Shown here piece after piece: positions 41,101-48,182 of a stretch of 48,182 bases of DNA. Under the pieces are notes generated by a model. The model was not told the DNA's origin and did no database searches. It saw nothing but the letters and a program-made list of their open reading frames with translations. The position numbers were made by a program, and so were the translations under genes. Source of the DNA: Pseudomonas fluorescens (GTDB lineage: Bacteria; Pseudomonadota; Gammaproteobacteria; Pseudomonadales; Pseudomonadaceae); contig NZ_CABVHY010000044.1 of assembly GCF_902497875.1 (NCBI RefSeq), forward strand, positions 1 to 48,182, written 5' to 3'. Positions within the stretch are counted from its first letter, which is position 1. Every line of letters starts with the position of its first letter.

Positions 41101-42503
41101 CGACCGTTGTAGCCCTCGGCGAGCATCCGCAATATGGCCTGGTAGTGCTCTTCATCGAGCCCGGCATAGGGCCAGGCGCGGCGGATCATCTCCAGCAACG
41201 GCTGCTCTTGCCATTCCTGGCAGCTGACTTCGGCGACGATTTGCTGGGCCAGAACATCCAGCGGTGCCGTGGGGATCAACAAGGTGTCGAGTTCACCGCG
41301 GCGCACGCAGTCGAGCAGGGCCGCGCATTCGATCAGGTCATCGCGGGTGGTGGCGAACAACCGTCCCTTGGGAGTGCCGCCGACCTGGTGTCCGGAGCGA
41401 CCGACCCGTTGTAGGAAGGCCGCGATAGAGCGCGGCGAACCGATCTGACAGACCAGGTCGACATCGCCGATATCGATGCCCAGTTCCAGCGATGCGGTGG
41501 CGATCAGCACTTGCAAGTCGCCTCGCTTGAGCCGTTGTTCGGCGTCCAGGCGGAACTCCTTGGCCAGGCTGCCATGGTGGGCCGCCACCGCTTCTTTGCC
41601 CAGACGTTCGCTCAAATGACGGCTCAGGCGTTCGGCCAGGCGCCGGGTGTTGACGAAAATCAGCGTGGTCCGGTGTTCGCGGGCGAGCACGGCGAGCCGG
41701 TCATACACCAGCTCCCAGACGTCATTGGCCATCACTGCCGATAACGGCACCGGCGGCACCTCGATGGCCAGGTCCCGTGGGCGGGCGTGGCCAATGTCGA
41801 CAATCTCGCAAGGGCGGTCGCGACCTGCCAGAAAGCGCGACACTGCTTCGATGGGCTTTTGCGTGGCTGACAGACCGATGCGCATCAAGGGTTCGCGACA
41901 CAGTGCTTGCAAGCGTTCCAGGCTCAGGGCCAGATGACTGCCACGCTTGCTGCCAGCGATGGCGTGAATTTCGTCGACGATCAGCGTGCGCACGCTGCCG
42001 AGCATGCGTCGGCCGGAGTCCGAACCAAGCAACACGTACAACGATTCCGGGGTTGTCACCAGAATATGCGGGGCACTTTTACGCATGGCCGTGCGGTCTT
42101 TTTGCGGGGTGTCGCCGGTACGCACTGCGGTGTTGATCTGCAACTGAGGCAAACCCATGCGCCGCAATTGCTCGGTTATCCCCGCCAGCGGGTTTTGCAG
42201 GTTGATCTGAATATCGTTGGACAGTGCCTTGAGCGGCGAGACGTAGACCACCAGCGTTTCGTCCGGCAGTTGGCCACCGTGCTCCAGGCCGCGATGGACC
42301 AGGTCATCCAGCACTGCGAGAAACGCAGTCAGGGTCTTCCCCGAGCCGGTGGGCGCGGCGACCAGGGTCGAACGGCGCTGGCGGATCAACGGCCACGCCT
42401 GGGCCTGAGCGGCGGTGACCGAGGGGAAAGTCGCGTTGAACCAGGCGCTGACGGCGGGGTGAAAACCCGTCAGGGCGTTGTCCGCTGATTCGGGAAGATT
42501 CAT
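38181..42503 (-). CDS. Lhr-type ATP-dependent helicase
   Basis: Large helicase of 1440 residues. ATG 42503 (MNLPESADNALTGFHP) is chosen as the usual family start; in-frame ATGs 19 and 32 codons upstream lack support. Helicase motifs are I PTGSGKT (51-57), Ia SPLKALSND (89-97), II DEIH (177-180) and III SAT (212-214). Motifs V-VI appear in the second RecA domain (GIDIGDVDLVCQIGSPRS, QRVGRSGHQ). After it come the winged-helix region and a long Lhr C-terminal part of about 600 residues, ending in DEAD-associated/Lhr-specific domains. Lhr proteins in bacteria are linked to DNA repair, and some members also to RNA. No partner gene is next to it. Confidence 0.92.
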   Translation of the reverse strand: MNLPESADNALTGFHPAVSAWFNATFPSVTAAQAQAWPLIRQRRSTLVAAPTGSGKTLTAFLAVLDDLVHRGLEHGGQLPDETLVVYVSPLKALSNDIQINLQNPLAGITEQLRRMGLPQLQINTAVRTGDTPQKDRTAMRKSAPHILVTTPESLYVLLGSDSGRRMLGSVRTLIVDEIHAIAGSKRGSHLALSLERLQALCREPLMRIGLSATQKPIEAVSRFLAGRDRPCEIVDIGHARPRDLAIEVPPVPLSAVMANDVWELVYDRLAVLAREHRTTLIFVNTRRLAERLSRHLSERLGKEAVAAHHGSLAKEFRLDAEQRLKRGDLQVLIATASLELGIDIGDVDLVCQIGSPRSIAAFLQRVGRSGHQVGGTPKGRLFATTRDDLIECAALLDCVRRGELDTLLIPTAPLDVLAQQIVAEVSCQEWQEQPLLEMIRRAWPYAGLDEEHYQAILRMLAEGYNGRQGIRSAYLHRDALTRTLRGRRGSKLTAVTSGGTIPDNADYSVLLEPQSLNIGSVNEDFAVESIAGDIFQLGNTSYRILRVETGKVRVEDAQGQPPTIPFWLGEAPGRSAELSFAVARLQARLDELLGATPGELQSSLDWLTDSLGLDFASAGQLVEYLARARLTLGALPSRDTLIMERFFDESGGTQLIIHSPFGSRINRAWGLALRKRFCRTFNFELQAAASEDAIVLSLSTSHSFELDEVWRYLNSNSAEHTLIQAVLEAPLFGVRWRWNAGVALALPRYSGGRKIPPQIQRMKSEDLIASVFPDQIACLENLAGEREIPEHPLVEQTLDDCLHEAMDSEGWLALLRRMENGEIRLISRDLPAPSPLAAEILSARPYTFLDDAPLEERRTQAVLNRRWSDPQSTDDLGALDIEAIQAVRDEAWPTPTGADEMHEALMSLTCITDAEAQANEQWLTWLQALADTGRASRLQINAGQSLWLALERLTLLRTLYPQVLLQPELQALPGFDEAWNGDEALVEVIRARLSGFGPLPLSEIAEPLALPPARITQALAQLEAEGYVLRGRFSPGATQDQWCERHLLARIHRYTVRRLRREIEPVALQDFMRFLFDWQHVSNSTQGQGSAVLPEIVSQFEGYPAAAAAWDSDILPARLKGYSASWLDDLCRSGKLVWSRLTAHSKPASAALRSTPIVLLPRSQVALWSSLTEQTDSSELSPKAQKVHLALSQQGALFFDELLHEAHLLRSELESALQELVGAGLVNADSFAGLRALITPASKRQARSGRRGRGAFIGGMDDAGRWALLRRTAPTAVSEVTRPGQTPAATLEHVAMTLLRRYGVVFWRLLEREADWLPSWRELLRTFHRLEARGEIRGGRFVSGLAGEQFALPEAIPLLREVRRRPHDGSLIGVCGVDPLNLAGTLLPGNKVPALASNRLVYRDGLPAAAEIAGKQYYWLELDQQASAELRNKLIQHRT

Positions 42504-42576
42504 GAAGAGATTTATGCGGGTGGACACGCAAAGTTGCAAGTCCTGACCCAGGATCGTCATGGGTTCCAAGGTCGTC

Positions 42577-42599
42577 TTCGCGGGCAAGCCCGGTCCCAC
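42577..42599. repeat. Single REP unit upstream of lhr
   Basis: TTCGCGGGCAAGCCCGGTCC followed by CAC, one half of the REP family seen at 38059-38145. Confidence 0.6.
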
Positions 42600-42751
42600 A
42601 AAGACCGCGCAATACAGCGGATATACTATTTACGGGTGACGGTTGCGCTGGAAACCCGCAAAATGCAACGATTCTGGTCATTATCAACGGTAAGGCCCAT
42701 AAGGCTTTGCGATAAAACCATCGTTCTACACAGACTGGGCCTGCTGACTCT

Positions 42752-43636
42752 ATGCGAATGCGCCTTATGTTACTGGGCGGCGGAAATGCCCTTGGGCAGG
42801 CGCTGATTCGCCTCGGTGCGGAGGAAGACATCGGTTTCCTCGCCCCCCGTCCGCCAGAAGCCGGCTGGGATGCCGCGAGCCTGACGCAACTGCTCGACGA
42901 CACCCGGCCGGATGCTTTGATCAATCTTGCGTACTACTTCGACTGGTTTCAGGCGGAGTCGGTACCCGAGGCGCGCCTGGCCGGCCAGGAACGGGCGATC
43001 GAGCGGCTTGCCGAGCTGTGCAAGCATCACAACATCGTCCTGCTGCAACCGTCCAGCTATCGGGTGTTCGATGGTTCGCGGGCCACGGCCTATAGCGAAA
43101 AAGACGAACCGGTACCGCTAGGCTCGCGTGGCCAGGCCTTGTGGCGGATCGAGCAGAGTGTCCGTGCGACCTGTCCACAACATGTGTTGTTGCGATTTGG
43201 CTGGCTGCTCGATGACAGCGCCGACGGAACCCTTGGGCGTTTCCTTGCGCGTGCTGAACAACCTGAAGAATTACTGATGGCCGATGACCGGCGGGGCAAC
43301 CCGACGCCGGTGGATGATGCGGCGCGAGTGATTATCTCGGTGCTCAAGCAACTGGATTGCTCGGCACCGCTGTGGGGCACCTACCACTACGCCGGGCAGG
43401 AAGCGACCACGCCGCTGGCATTGGGCCAGGCGATCCTGACCGAGGCGCGTCAGCTACACTCGTTAGCAATTGAGTCGCCGACTGCACAAGCCCATGCCGC
43501 GCGCCCGGATGCTGCCGAAGAGCCACAGCACGCGGTATTGGCCTGCAAGAAAATTCTCCACACCTTCGGGATCAAGCCGCGCGCCTGGCGAGCGGCACTC
43601 CCGGGCTTACTGGATAGGTTTTATCGCCATGGCTGA
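42752..43636 (+). CDS. RmlD-like NAD(P)-binding sugar nucleotide reductase
   Basis: A 294-residue short-chain-dehydrogenase-type protein similar to dTDP-4-dehydrorhamnose reductase (PA4069-like by synteny). The Rossmann start is MLLGGGNALGQALIRLG (a variant without the usual GxxGxxG order). RmlD-like segments are RPDALINLAYYFDW, LLQPSSYRVFDGSRATAYSEKD and LRFGWLLDD. The catalytic YxxxK pair of the SDR family is not obvious, so enzymatic activity is uncertain. It overlaps the next gene by 8 bases. An alternative ATG is two codons downstream. The substrate is unknown. Confidence 0.8.
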   Translation: MRMRLMLLGGGNALGQALIRLGAEEDIGFLAPRPPEAGWDAASLTQLLDDTRPDALINLAYYFDWFQAESVPEARLAGQERAIERLAELCKHHNIVLLQPSSYRVFDGSRATAYSEKDEPVPLGSRGQALWRIEQSVRATCPQHVLLRFGWLLDDSADGTLGRFLARAEQPEELLMADDRRGNPTPVDDAARVIISVLKQLDCSAPLWGTYHYAGQEATTPLALGQAILTEARQLHSLAIESPTAQAHAARPDAAEEPQHAVLACKKILHTFGIKPRAWRAALPGLLDRFYRHG

Positions 43637-44558
43637 CGGCCCTGTTTTGATTACCGGCGGTGCTGGTTTTATTGGTTCGCACCTGGTCGACGCCTTGCTC
43701 GCCAAGGGTCATTCGGTGCGGATTCTCGATGACTTGTCCACCGGCAAACGCAGCAACCTGGCACTGGACAACCCTCGGCTCGAACTTATCGAAGGTGATG
43801 TCGCCAACGCCGCTCTGATGGTGCGGGCCATGCTCGGTTGCCAGGCGGTCGCTCATCTTGCGGCCGTGGCTTCGGTGCAGGCCTCGGTAGATGACCCGGT
43901 GCGCACCCATCAGAGCAATTTCATTGGCACCCTGAATGTCTGCGAAGCGATGCGTCAGGCCGGGGTCAAACGTGTGCTGTTCGCCTCGAGCGCAGCGGTC
44001 TATGGCAACAATGGCGAGGGTGAGTCGATCGACGAAGACACACCAAAGGCACCGCTGACGCCTTATGCCGCGGACAAACTGGCGAGCGAGTACTACCTCG
44101 ACTTCTACCGCCGTCAGCACGAGCTGGAGCCGGTGGTGTTCCGCTTCTTCAACATCTTCGGTCCGCGCCAGGATCCGTCATCGCCGTATTCCGGAGTGAT
44201 CAGCATTTTCAGCGAGCGGGCGCAAAAGGGTCTGCCGATCACAGTATTCGGTGACGGTGAGCAGACTCGCGATTTCGTGTATGTCGAAGACCTGGTGGAC
44301 GTACTGGTGCAGGCCATCGAGGCGCCGCAGGTGGAAACGGGCGCGGTCAACGTCGGGCTGAACCAGGCAACCACGCTCAAGCAAATGCTCGCAGCCCTGG
44401 CCGAGGTGGTGGGGGAGTTGCCGCCGGTGACCTATGGTCCGGCGCGTTCCGGTGATATCCGTCACTCGCGGGCGAATAATCAGCGGCTGCTGCAGCGTTT
44501 CAAGTTTCCTGAACAGACACCGATGAGTGTCGGGCTTGCGCGGTTGCTGGGGCGTTGA
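43629..44558 (+). CDS. NAD-dependent nucleotide-sugar epimerase (GalE-like)
   Basis: Extended-SDR epimerase/dehydratase of 309 residues, PA4068-like. The NAD motif is ITGGAGFIGSH (8-18). The catalytic residues are S120/S121 in FASSAAVYG and Y146/K150 in YAADK. RFFNIFGPRQDPSSPYSGVIS and GEQTRDFVYVEDLVD are diagnostic for UDP-sugar epimerases. It overlaps the upstream RmlD-like gene by 8 bases, so they form a two-gene unit, ending in a bidirectional terminator. Likely cell-surface glycan precursor synthesis; the exact sugar is unclear. Confidence 0.87.
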   Translation: MADGPVLITGGAGFIGSHLVDALLAKGHSVRILDDLSTGKRSNLALDNPRLELIEGDVANAALMVRAMLGCQAVAHLAAVASVQASVDDPVRTHQSNFIGTLNVCEAMRQAGVKRVLFASSAAVYGNNGEGESIDEDTPKAPLTPYAADKLASEYYLDFYRRQHELEPVVFRFFNIFGPRQDPSSPYSGVISIFSERAQKGLPITVFGDGEQTRDFVYVEDLVDVLVQAIEAPQVETGAVNVGLNQATTLKQMLAALAEVVGELPPVTYGPARSGDIRHSRANNQRLLQRFKFPEQTPMSVGLARLLGR

Positions 44559-44576
44559 AGCTTTATTGAAAACATG

Positions 44577-44608
44577 AAAAAGGCGCCCGGTTGAGGCGCC
44601 TTTTTTAT
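44577..44608. terminator. Bidirectional terminator between epimerase and oprG
   Basis: GGCGCC (44582-44587) and GGCGCC (44595-44600), self-complementary 6-bp stem with a CGGTTGA loop, preceded by AAAAA and followed by TTTTTT. It serves the convergent epimerase and oprG genes. Confidence 0.85.
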
Positions 44609-44618
44609 TGTCGTTGAC

Positions 44619-45302
44619 TCAGAACTTGTAGCCGATAGCTACCATGTAGACCCATGGATCGACGTCCACGTCGACTTTGGTGCGGCCGACGCCCAGGGCG
44701 GTCGGGCCGTCAACGCTGGCTTCGGTGTCAATGTCGACGTACCAGACCGAGGCGTTGACCAGCATGTGTTCGGTAACCATGTAGTCGAAGCCCAGTTGCC
44801 CGGAGATACCCACCGAATCCTTCAGGTTCAGGTTGCTGAAACCTTCGTTTTTACGCTGGCTGGTCAGTTCTTCGTCGAAGAACAGGGTGTAGTTGATACC
44901 GACACCGGCATAGGGCTGGAACCTGGACGAAGCATCCAGCGGGTAGTACTGCAGCGACAAGGTCGGGGGTAGTTGTTTGACGTCGGCAAGCTTGCCGTCC
45001 AGCGCCGGGCCCAGGCCTTTGACGCCGACTTCGTGCTCGAACGGTGTGGCCGCCAGCAGTTCGAGGCCGACGTGGTCGGTGATCATGTAGGCGAATGTCA
45101 GGCCCAACTGGGTGTCGCTGGTCAGGGTCGCTTTGGTGCCGGAAACCTTCGCTCCGTCAAGTTTCAGCTCACCGCTGTCTTCGTTAGGCGCGGTGGTAAT
45201 GGCACCGGCACGAACGATGAAATCACCGGCTTGGTGAGCGTGAGCAAGCGGGGCTGCGAGCGCGAGGGCAAACAGGGAAGCGCTAAGCAAAGACTTGTGC
45301 AT
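44619..45302 (-). CDS. oprG: OmpW-family outer membrane protein OprG
   Basis: Eight-stranded beta-barrel porin of the outer membrane, 227 residues from ATG 45302 (MHKSLLSASLFALALA). The signal peptide ends near AHAHQAGD. OmpW family features are the hydrophobic-exit barrel with LTFAYMITDHVGLELLAATPFEH, LSLQYYP, FQPYAGVGINYTLFFDE and the C-terminal YMVAIGYKF ending in Phe. By family, it admits small hydrophobic molecules or amino acids. GGAG lies before the start. Gene order with the epimerase, DUF3299 and ABC genes matches PAO1 PA4068-PA4064. Confidence 0.9.
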   Translation of the reverse strand: MHKSLLSASLFALALAAPLAHAHQAGDFIVRAGAITTAPNEDSGELKLDGAKVSGTKATLTSDTQLGLTFAYMITDHVGLELLAATPFEHEVGVKGLGPALDGKLADVKQLPPTLSLQYYPLDASSRFQPYAGVGINYTLFFDEELTSQRKNEGFSNLNLKDSVGISGQLGFDYMVTEHMLVNASVWYVDIDTEASVDGPTALGVGRTKVDVDVDPWVYMVAIGYKF

Positions 45303-45400
45303 GGAGGCTCCGAAGGACGATTCAAGTTGTCTGCGTCCAATGGTAGAGAGCATCAGGAACGAGGCTTTGACTCAGCTCAATGAAACCGTGATGGCCAAAA

Positions 45401-45498
45401 AAGATCGCAGCCTGGCGCAGCTCCTACGCCGATTGAGTACCACCGCGGACTCATGGGTGTACGCGCGCCCTGTAGGAGCTGCCTCCGGCTGCGATCTT
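45401..45498. repeat. REPIN of the GATCGCAGCC/GTAGGAGCTGC family
   Basis: AAGATCGCAGCCTGGCGCAG (45401) is inverted at 45472-45498 (GTAGGAGCTGCCTCCGGCTG then CGATCTT). Same family as the element at 25910-25997. It lies between oprG and the DUF3299 gene. Confidence 0.85.
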
Positions 45499-45531
45499 GG
45501 CGCCATCGCGGGCGACGCATAACGGTCGGTC

Positions 45532-46050
45532 TTACTCCGGCAATTCGTACACGTAAATCTTCTCGGCATCCATCTGATACCCGGCATCCGCCAGTTCACT
45601 GCTGGAGGCCTTGACCTGCAGCGCCCCCTCGATCCAATAGGGCTGATACAGCTCGTCGAGTTTCACCCCGACCTCGCTTTTGACGTGGACGATCTGGTTC
45701 GATGGCGGTGGCGGCACGTGAATGCAGGCGCCGAAATACGGCACCAGCAGAAACTCCGTGGTGCGGCCTTCTTCGCTGACTTCCAGCGGCACGATATAGC
45801 CAGGCAGCCTGATGTCCTTGCCGTCGAGGCTTTTCACTACCGGTGCGTTGGGCATGTCCTGCCTGGCCGCAGGTGCAGCTTCGGCGGCCAGGGCGTCGCC
45901 GAGTTTCGACAGGTCGTGCAGCGGTGTCATGTTCGGGACTTCCGGCGCCGCATCCGGCGGGATCATTTCCGACCAGGTCAGGTCGATCGGTTCGGCGGCC
46001 CACAACGGCATGGCGACCAGCAATAACAGCGCAAGCAGGGCGCGGGACAT
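45532..46050 (-). CDS. DUF3299 periplasmic protein of the ABC operon
   Basis: A 172-residue exported protein from ATG 46050 (MSRALLALLLLVAMPLWAAEP), chosen because GAGGAGCC precedes it and it opens directly with a signal peptide. Two ATGs five and ten codons upstream are weaker. DUF3299 features are the segment SLDGKDIRLPGYIVPLEVSEEGRTTEFLLVPYFGACIHVPPPP, and the C-terminal YQMDAEKIYVYELPE. It is the third gene of the ABC set (PA4066-like) and probably a periplasmic or lipoprotein-like part. In P. aeruginosa this cluster is Zur/zinc linked, from memory. Confidence 0.85.
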   Translation of the reverse strand: MSRALLALLLLVAMPLWAAEPIDLTWSEMIPPDAAPEVPNMTPLHDLSKLGDALAAEAAPAARQDMPNAPVVKSLDGKDIRLPGYIVPLEVSEEGRTTEFLLVPYFGACIHVPPPPSNQIVHVKSEVGVKLDELYQPYWIEGALQVKASSSELADAGYQMDAEKIYVYELPE

Positions 46051-46129
46051 GACGTGGCTCCTCATAAAACGGGTGCTCATAAACAGAGAGCGATAAAAAG
46101 GGCGGTCATAAACAGATGCTTATAAACAC

Positions 46130-47395
46130 TCACAAACGAATGGACAGGCCATCGGCCAACGATTGTCGATAGGCGCGCCAGGCCGGCACGCAGCCCATCA
46201 GCAACGCGGCGAGCAGGATACCGCCAAGTAGCGTCCACTCATATTCGCTTGGCCAGGCCAGCGGCAGGTACAAACCGTAAGTCGACTGCACATAACCTTG
46301 CGCCACGGCGATGCTCAGGTACAACAACCCCAATCCGGCAATTACCCCGGACAATGCCAGGGCAAAGGCTTCAAGCACCAGCAGGGTCGCGATATGCCAC
46401 GGCCGGGCGCCGACCGAACGCAGGATCGCCATCTCTCGGCGGCGTTCGTTGAGGCTGGTGAGAATCGCCGTGAGCATGCCGATCAGCCCGGTCAGCACCA
46501 CGAACAAGGAAATCACAAACAAGGCTTTTTCAGCGGTGCCCATCAAACTCCAGAGTTCCTGCAAGGCCACGCCTGGGAGGATTGCCAGCATCGGCTCGCC
46601 ACGGAACTCATTGATCTCGCGCTGCACGGCAAAGGTCGAAATCTTACTGTTGAGTCCGAGCATGAACGCGGTGATGGCTTGCGGTGTCAGGTCCATGTTG
46701 CGTGCCTGATCGGCGCTGATGCGACCGTTGCCCCTGGCCGGCGCGCCGTTCTGCCAGTCGATATGGATGGCTTCCATGCCGCCGAGGCTGATGTGCAGCG
46801 TGCGGTCCACCGGGGTGCCGGTGCGCTTGAGAATGCCGACCACGGTGAACGGTTTGTCGTCGTGTTTGACCAGGCTGATCACCGCCACGCCGTGGGCCAG
46901 CACCAGTTTGTCGCCGAGTTTGTAATGCAGGGCGTCAGCGACCTCGGCACCGAGTACCACTTCAAACGGGTCGCTGGCGAAGGCGCGGCCTCCGGCCAGT
47001 TGCAGGCGTTGTTGACGACCGTACTGGTAGTGCTGGAAGTAGGCGTCGGTGGTGCCCATCACTCGATAACCTCGATGGGAATCGCCGAGGGACATCGGGA
47101 TCGCCCACTTCACCTTCGGGTTGCTGGCGAAATGTTCGAAGCTGTCCCAGCGGATATTATTGGTGGCGTTGCCAATGCGGAACACCGAGTACAGCAATAG
47201 GTTGACCGATCCGGAACGGGCGCCGACGATCAGGTCCGTGCCGCTGATAGTACTGGCGAAACTGGCGCGGGCTTCGGTGCGCACACGCTCGACCGCCAGC
47301 AACAGGCACACCGACAAGGCGATGGCGAACGCGGTAAGGATCGCGGTGAAGCGGCGGTTAGCCAGGCTGGCCATGGCTAGACGAAACAAATACAT
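46130..47395 (-). CDS. ABC transporter permease (FtsX/MacB-like)
   Basis: Inner-membrane permease of 421 residues from ATG 47395 (MYLFRLAMASLANRR). Topology is one N-terminal helix (FTAILTAFAIALSVCLLLAV), a large periplasmic MacB-PCD-type domain (about 45-290) and three C-terminal helices (about 300-400) with the coupling region NERRREMAILRSVGARPWH. This FtsX/LolC layout moves lipids or ligands by mechanotransmission rather than channel import. It starts one base after the ATPase stop. PA4065-like. Confidence 0.88.
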   Translation of the reverse strand: MYLFRLAMASLANRRFTAILTAFAIALSVCLLLAVERVRTEARASFASTISGTDLIVGARSGSVNLLLYSVFRIGNATNNIRWDSFEHFASNPKVKWAIPMSLGDSHRGYRVMGTTDAYFQHYQYGRQQRLQLAGGRAFASDPFEVVLGAEVADALHYKLGDKLVLAHGVAVISLVKHDDKPFTVVGILKRTGTPVDRTLHISLGGMEAIHIDWQNGAPARGNGRISADQARNMDLTPQAITAFMLGLNSKISTFAVQREINEFRGEPMLAILPGVALQELWSLMGTAEKALFVISLFVVLTGLIGMLTAILTSLNERRREMAILRSVGARPWHIATLLVLEAFALALSGVIAGLGLLYLSIAVAQGYVQSTYGLYLPLAWPSEYEWTLLGGILLAALLMGCVPAWRAYRQSLADGLSIRL

Positions 47396-47396
47396 C

Positions 47397-48107
47397 TCAA
47401 ACCTCGAACGGTGTGGCGGCGCGATTGAGTTCGGCCAGCGACAGATTGCGATCGAACAACGGCGCCAGGCTTTGATCGTGGCTGACGAACAACAGGCTGG
47501 CCCCTGCATCGCGGCATTCGGCGAACAACAAACGGATAAACGCCTCGCGGGCGTCATAGTCCAGCGCCGAAGTCGGCTCGTCGGCGATCACCAACTCCGG
47601 CTGGCCGATCAGCGCCCGGGCCGCGGCAACCCGTTGTTGCTGGCCGATGGACAATGAATCGGCACGTCTGCCAAGCAGTGCTGGATCTTTCAGCCCCAGG
47701 TGCGCGAGCAGCGTGGCAGCGGCCTGATCGACACTGCCGTGGCGCTGGATAGCACGGCTGGCGCGCAGTTTCGAGAAGTGGCAGGGCAGTTCAACGTTCT
47801 CGCGCACCGAGAGAAACGGCAGCAAGTTGAACTGCTGGAAGATGTAGCCGGTGTGATCGACCCGAAAGTGATCGCGGGCGCCGGCGCAAAGTTCGGTCAA
47901 TTCCTGGCCGAGCAGGCGAATGCTGCCGCGATCGGGCTTTTGCACCCCGCCGAGCAGGCCGAGCAGTGTGGTCTTGCCGCTGCCGCTGGGACCTTTGAGG
48001 AACAGCGTTTCACCGGCGTCCAGGCGAAACGCCGGGATGTCCAGCAACTGCGGATGTCCTGGCCAACTGAAGCTCAGGTCAGACAGTTCGATAAGTGCTT
48101 GGGTCAT
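47397..48107 (-). CDS. ABC transporter ATP-binding protein (LolD/MacB-like)
   Basis: Cytoplasmic ATPase of 236 residues driving the FtsX-type permease. Walker A GPSGSGKT is at 39-46, the Q-loop is in YIFQQFNLLPF, the signature is LSIGQQQR (about 152-159) instead of LSGGQ, Walker B VIADEPTS is at about 173-180 and the H-loop is SHDQ. It is the first gene of the ABC set visible here. A DUF2796 gene, part of the cluster in PAO1 as I recall, would lie just right of the window. Zinc-related transport is inferred from synteny only. Confidence 0.9.
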   Translation of the reverse strand: MTQALIELSDLSFSWPGHPQLLDIPAFRLDAGETLFLKGPSGSGKTTLLGLLGGVQKPDRGSIRLLGQELTELCAGARDHFRVDHTGYIFQQFNLLPFLSVRENVELPCHFSKLRASRAIQRHGSVDQAAATLLAHLGLKDPALLGRRADSLSIGQQQRVAAARALIGQPELVIADEPTSALDYDAREAFIRLLFAECRDAGASLLFVSHDQSLAPLFDRNLSLAELNRAATPFEV

Positions 48108-48182
48108 GTGAAATAGATATCGTCTGTGAAGTCATACGCGGTCCTTGTGGGGGCGGCGGTGCGGCGATCCGACTTGCCCGCG

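Noticed and set aside
1..48182. tRNA or rRNA genes and IS transposases
   Set aside because: I found no cloverleaf, rRNA segment or transposase frame in the window.

Overview
The window comes from a fluorescent-group Pseudomonas chromosome. The evidence is high GC with Pseudomonas codon use, many REP/REPIN palindromes of the kind seen in the P. fluorescens group, and gene blocks that match, from memory, P. aeruginosa PAO1 neighbourhoods (betIBT, cbcVWX, sdaB, gbdR, caiX-cdhCAB, PA5396-PA5401, gbcAB, PA4064-PA4069). Most of it is a quaternary-amine catabolic region, from transport to serine and pyruvate.

Layout. 1-4.6 kb: choline oxidation and uptake (betB, cut by the left edge; betI; betT), with a perfect BetI-type palindrome between betI and betT. 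4.8-7.9 kb: choline ABC transporter choVWX/cbcVWX on the minus strand. 8.3-11.3 kb: sdaB (L-serine ammonia-lyase) and the AraC-type regulator gbdR. 11.3-13.1 kb: accessory stretch with a REPIN, a small conserved protein, a probable orphan small RNA and a first orphan Rhs-core gene. 13.2-19.3 kb: carnitine operon on the minus strand (caiX, cdhC, cdhA, cdhB, gamma-butyrobetaine dioxygenase) with its divergent regulator cdhR. 19.3-22.0 kb: AT-richer accessory patch (DUF3010, a hipBA-type toxin-antitoxin pair, an LprI-like periplasmic protein). 22.2-30.0 kb: dimethylglycine demethylation operon (M19-fold protein, DUF5943, dgcA, dgcB, etfA-like, etfB-like), followed by a GNAT gene. 30.6-33.1 kb: a second orphan Rhs-core gene inside duplicated noncoding DNA full of TTATCCACA words. 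33.1-35.8 kb: glycine betaine monooxygenase gbcA/gbcB, divergent. 35.9-48.2 kb: MscS-type channel, Lhr-type helicase, two nucleotide-sugar proteins, OprG/OmpW, and an ABC exporter-like set with a DUF3299 protein.

How it works together: choline enters by BetT or CbcXWV and is oxidised to glycine betaine (BetB; BetA lies outside). gamma-Butyrobetaine and carnitine feed in through the dioxygenase and CdhABC, also giving glycine betaine. GbcAB removes the first methyl group, DgcAB with its dedicated ETF pair removes the second, and the later product glycine reaches serine, which SdaB deaminates to pyruvate. GbdR and CdhR, both GATase1-AraC regulators, probably control these promoters. I find direct repeats with a GTCG core and 21-bp (or 20-bp) spacing in four of the intergenic regions where such regulators should bind.

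Most worth a second look: the 21-bp tandem operators, the two short Rhs-core genes sharing a CTAGCAG/CTGCTAG palindrome, the duplicated DNA around the second Rhs gene, the M19-fold protein that lacks canonical metal ligands, and the orphan terminator and probable small RNA at 11.85-11.99 kb.
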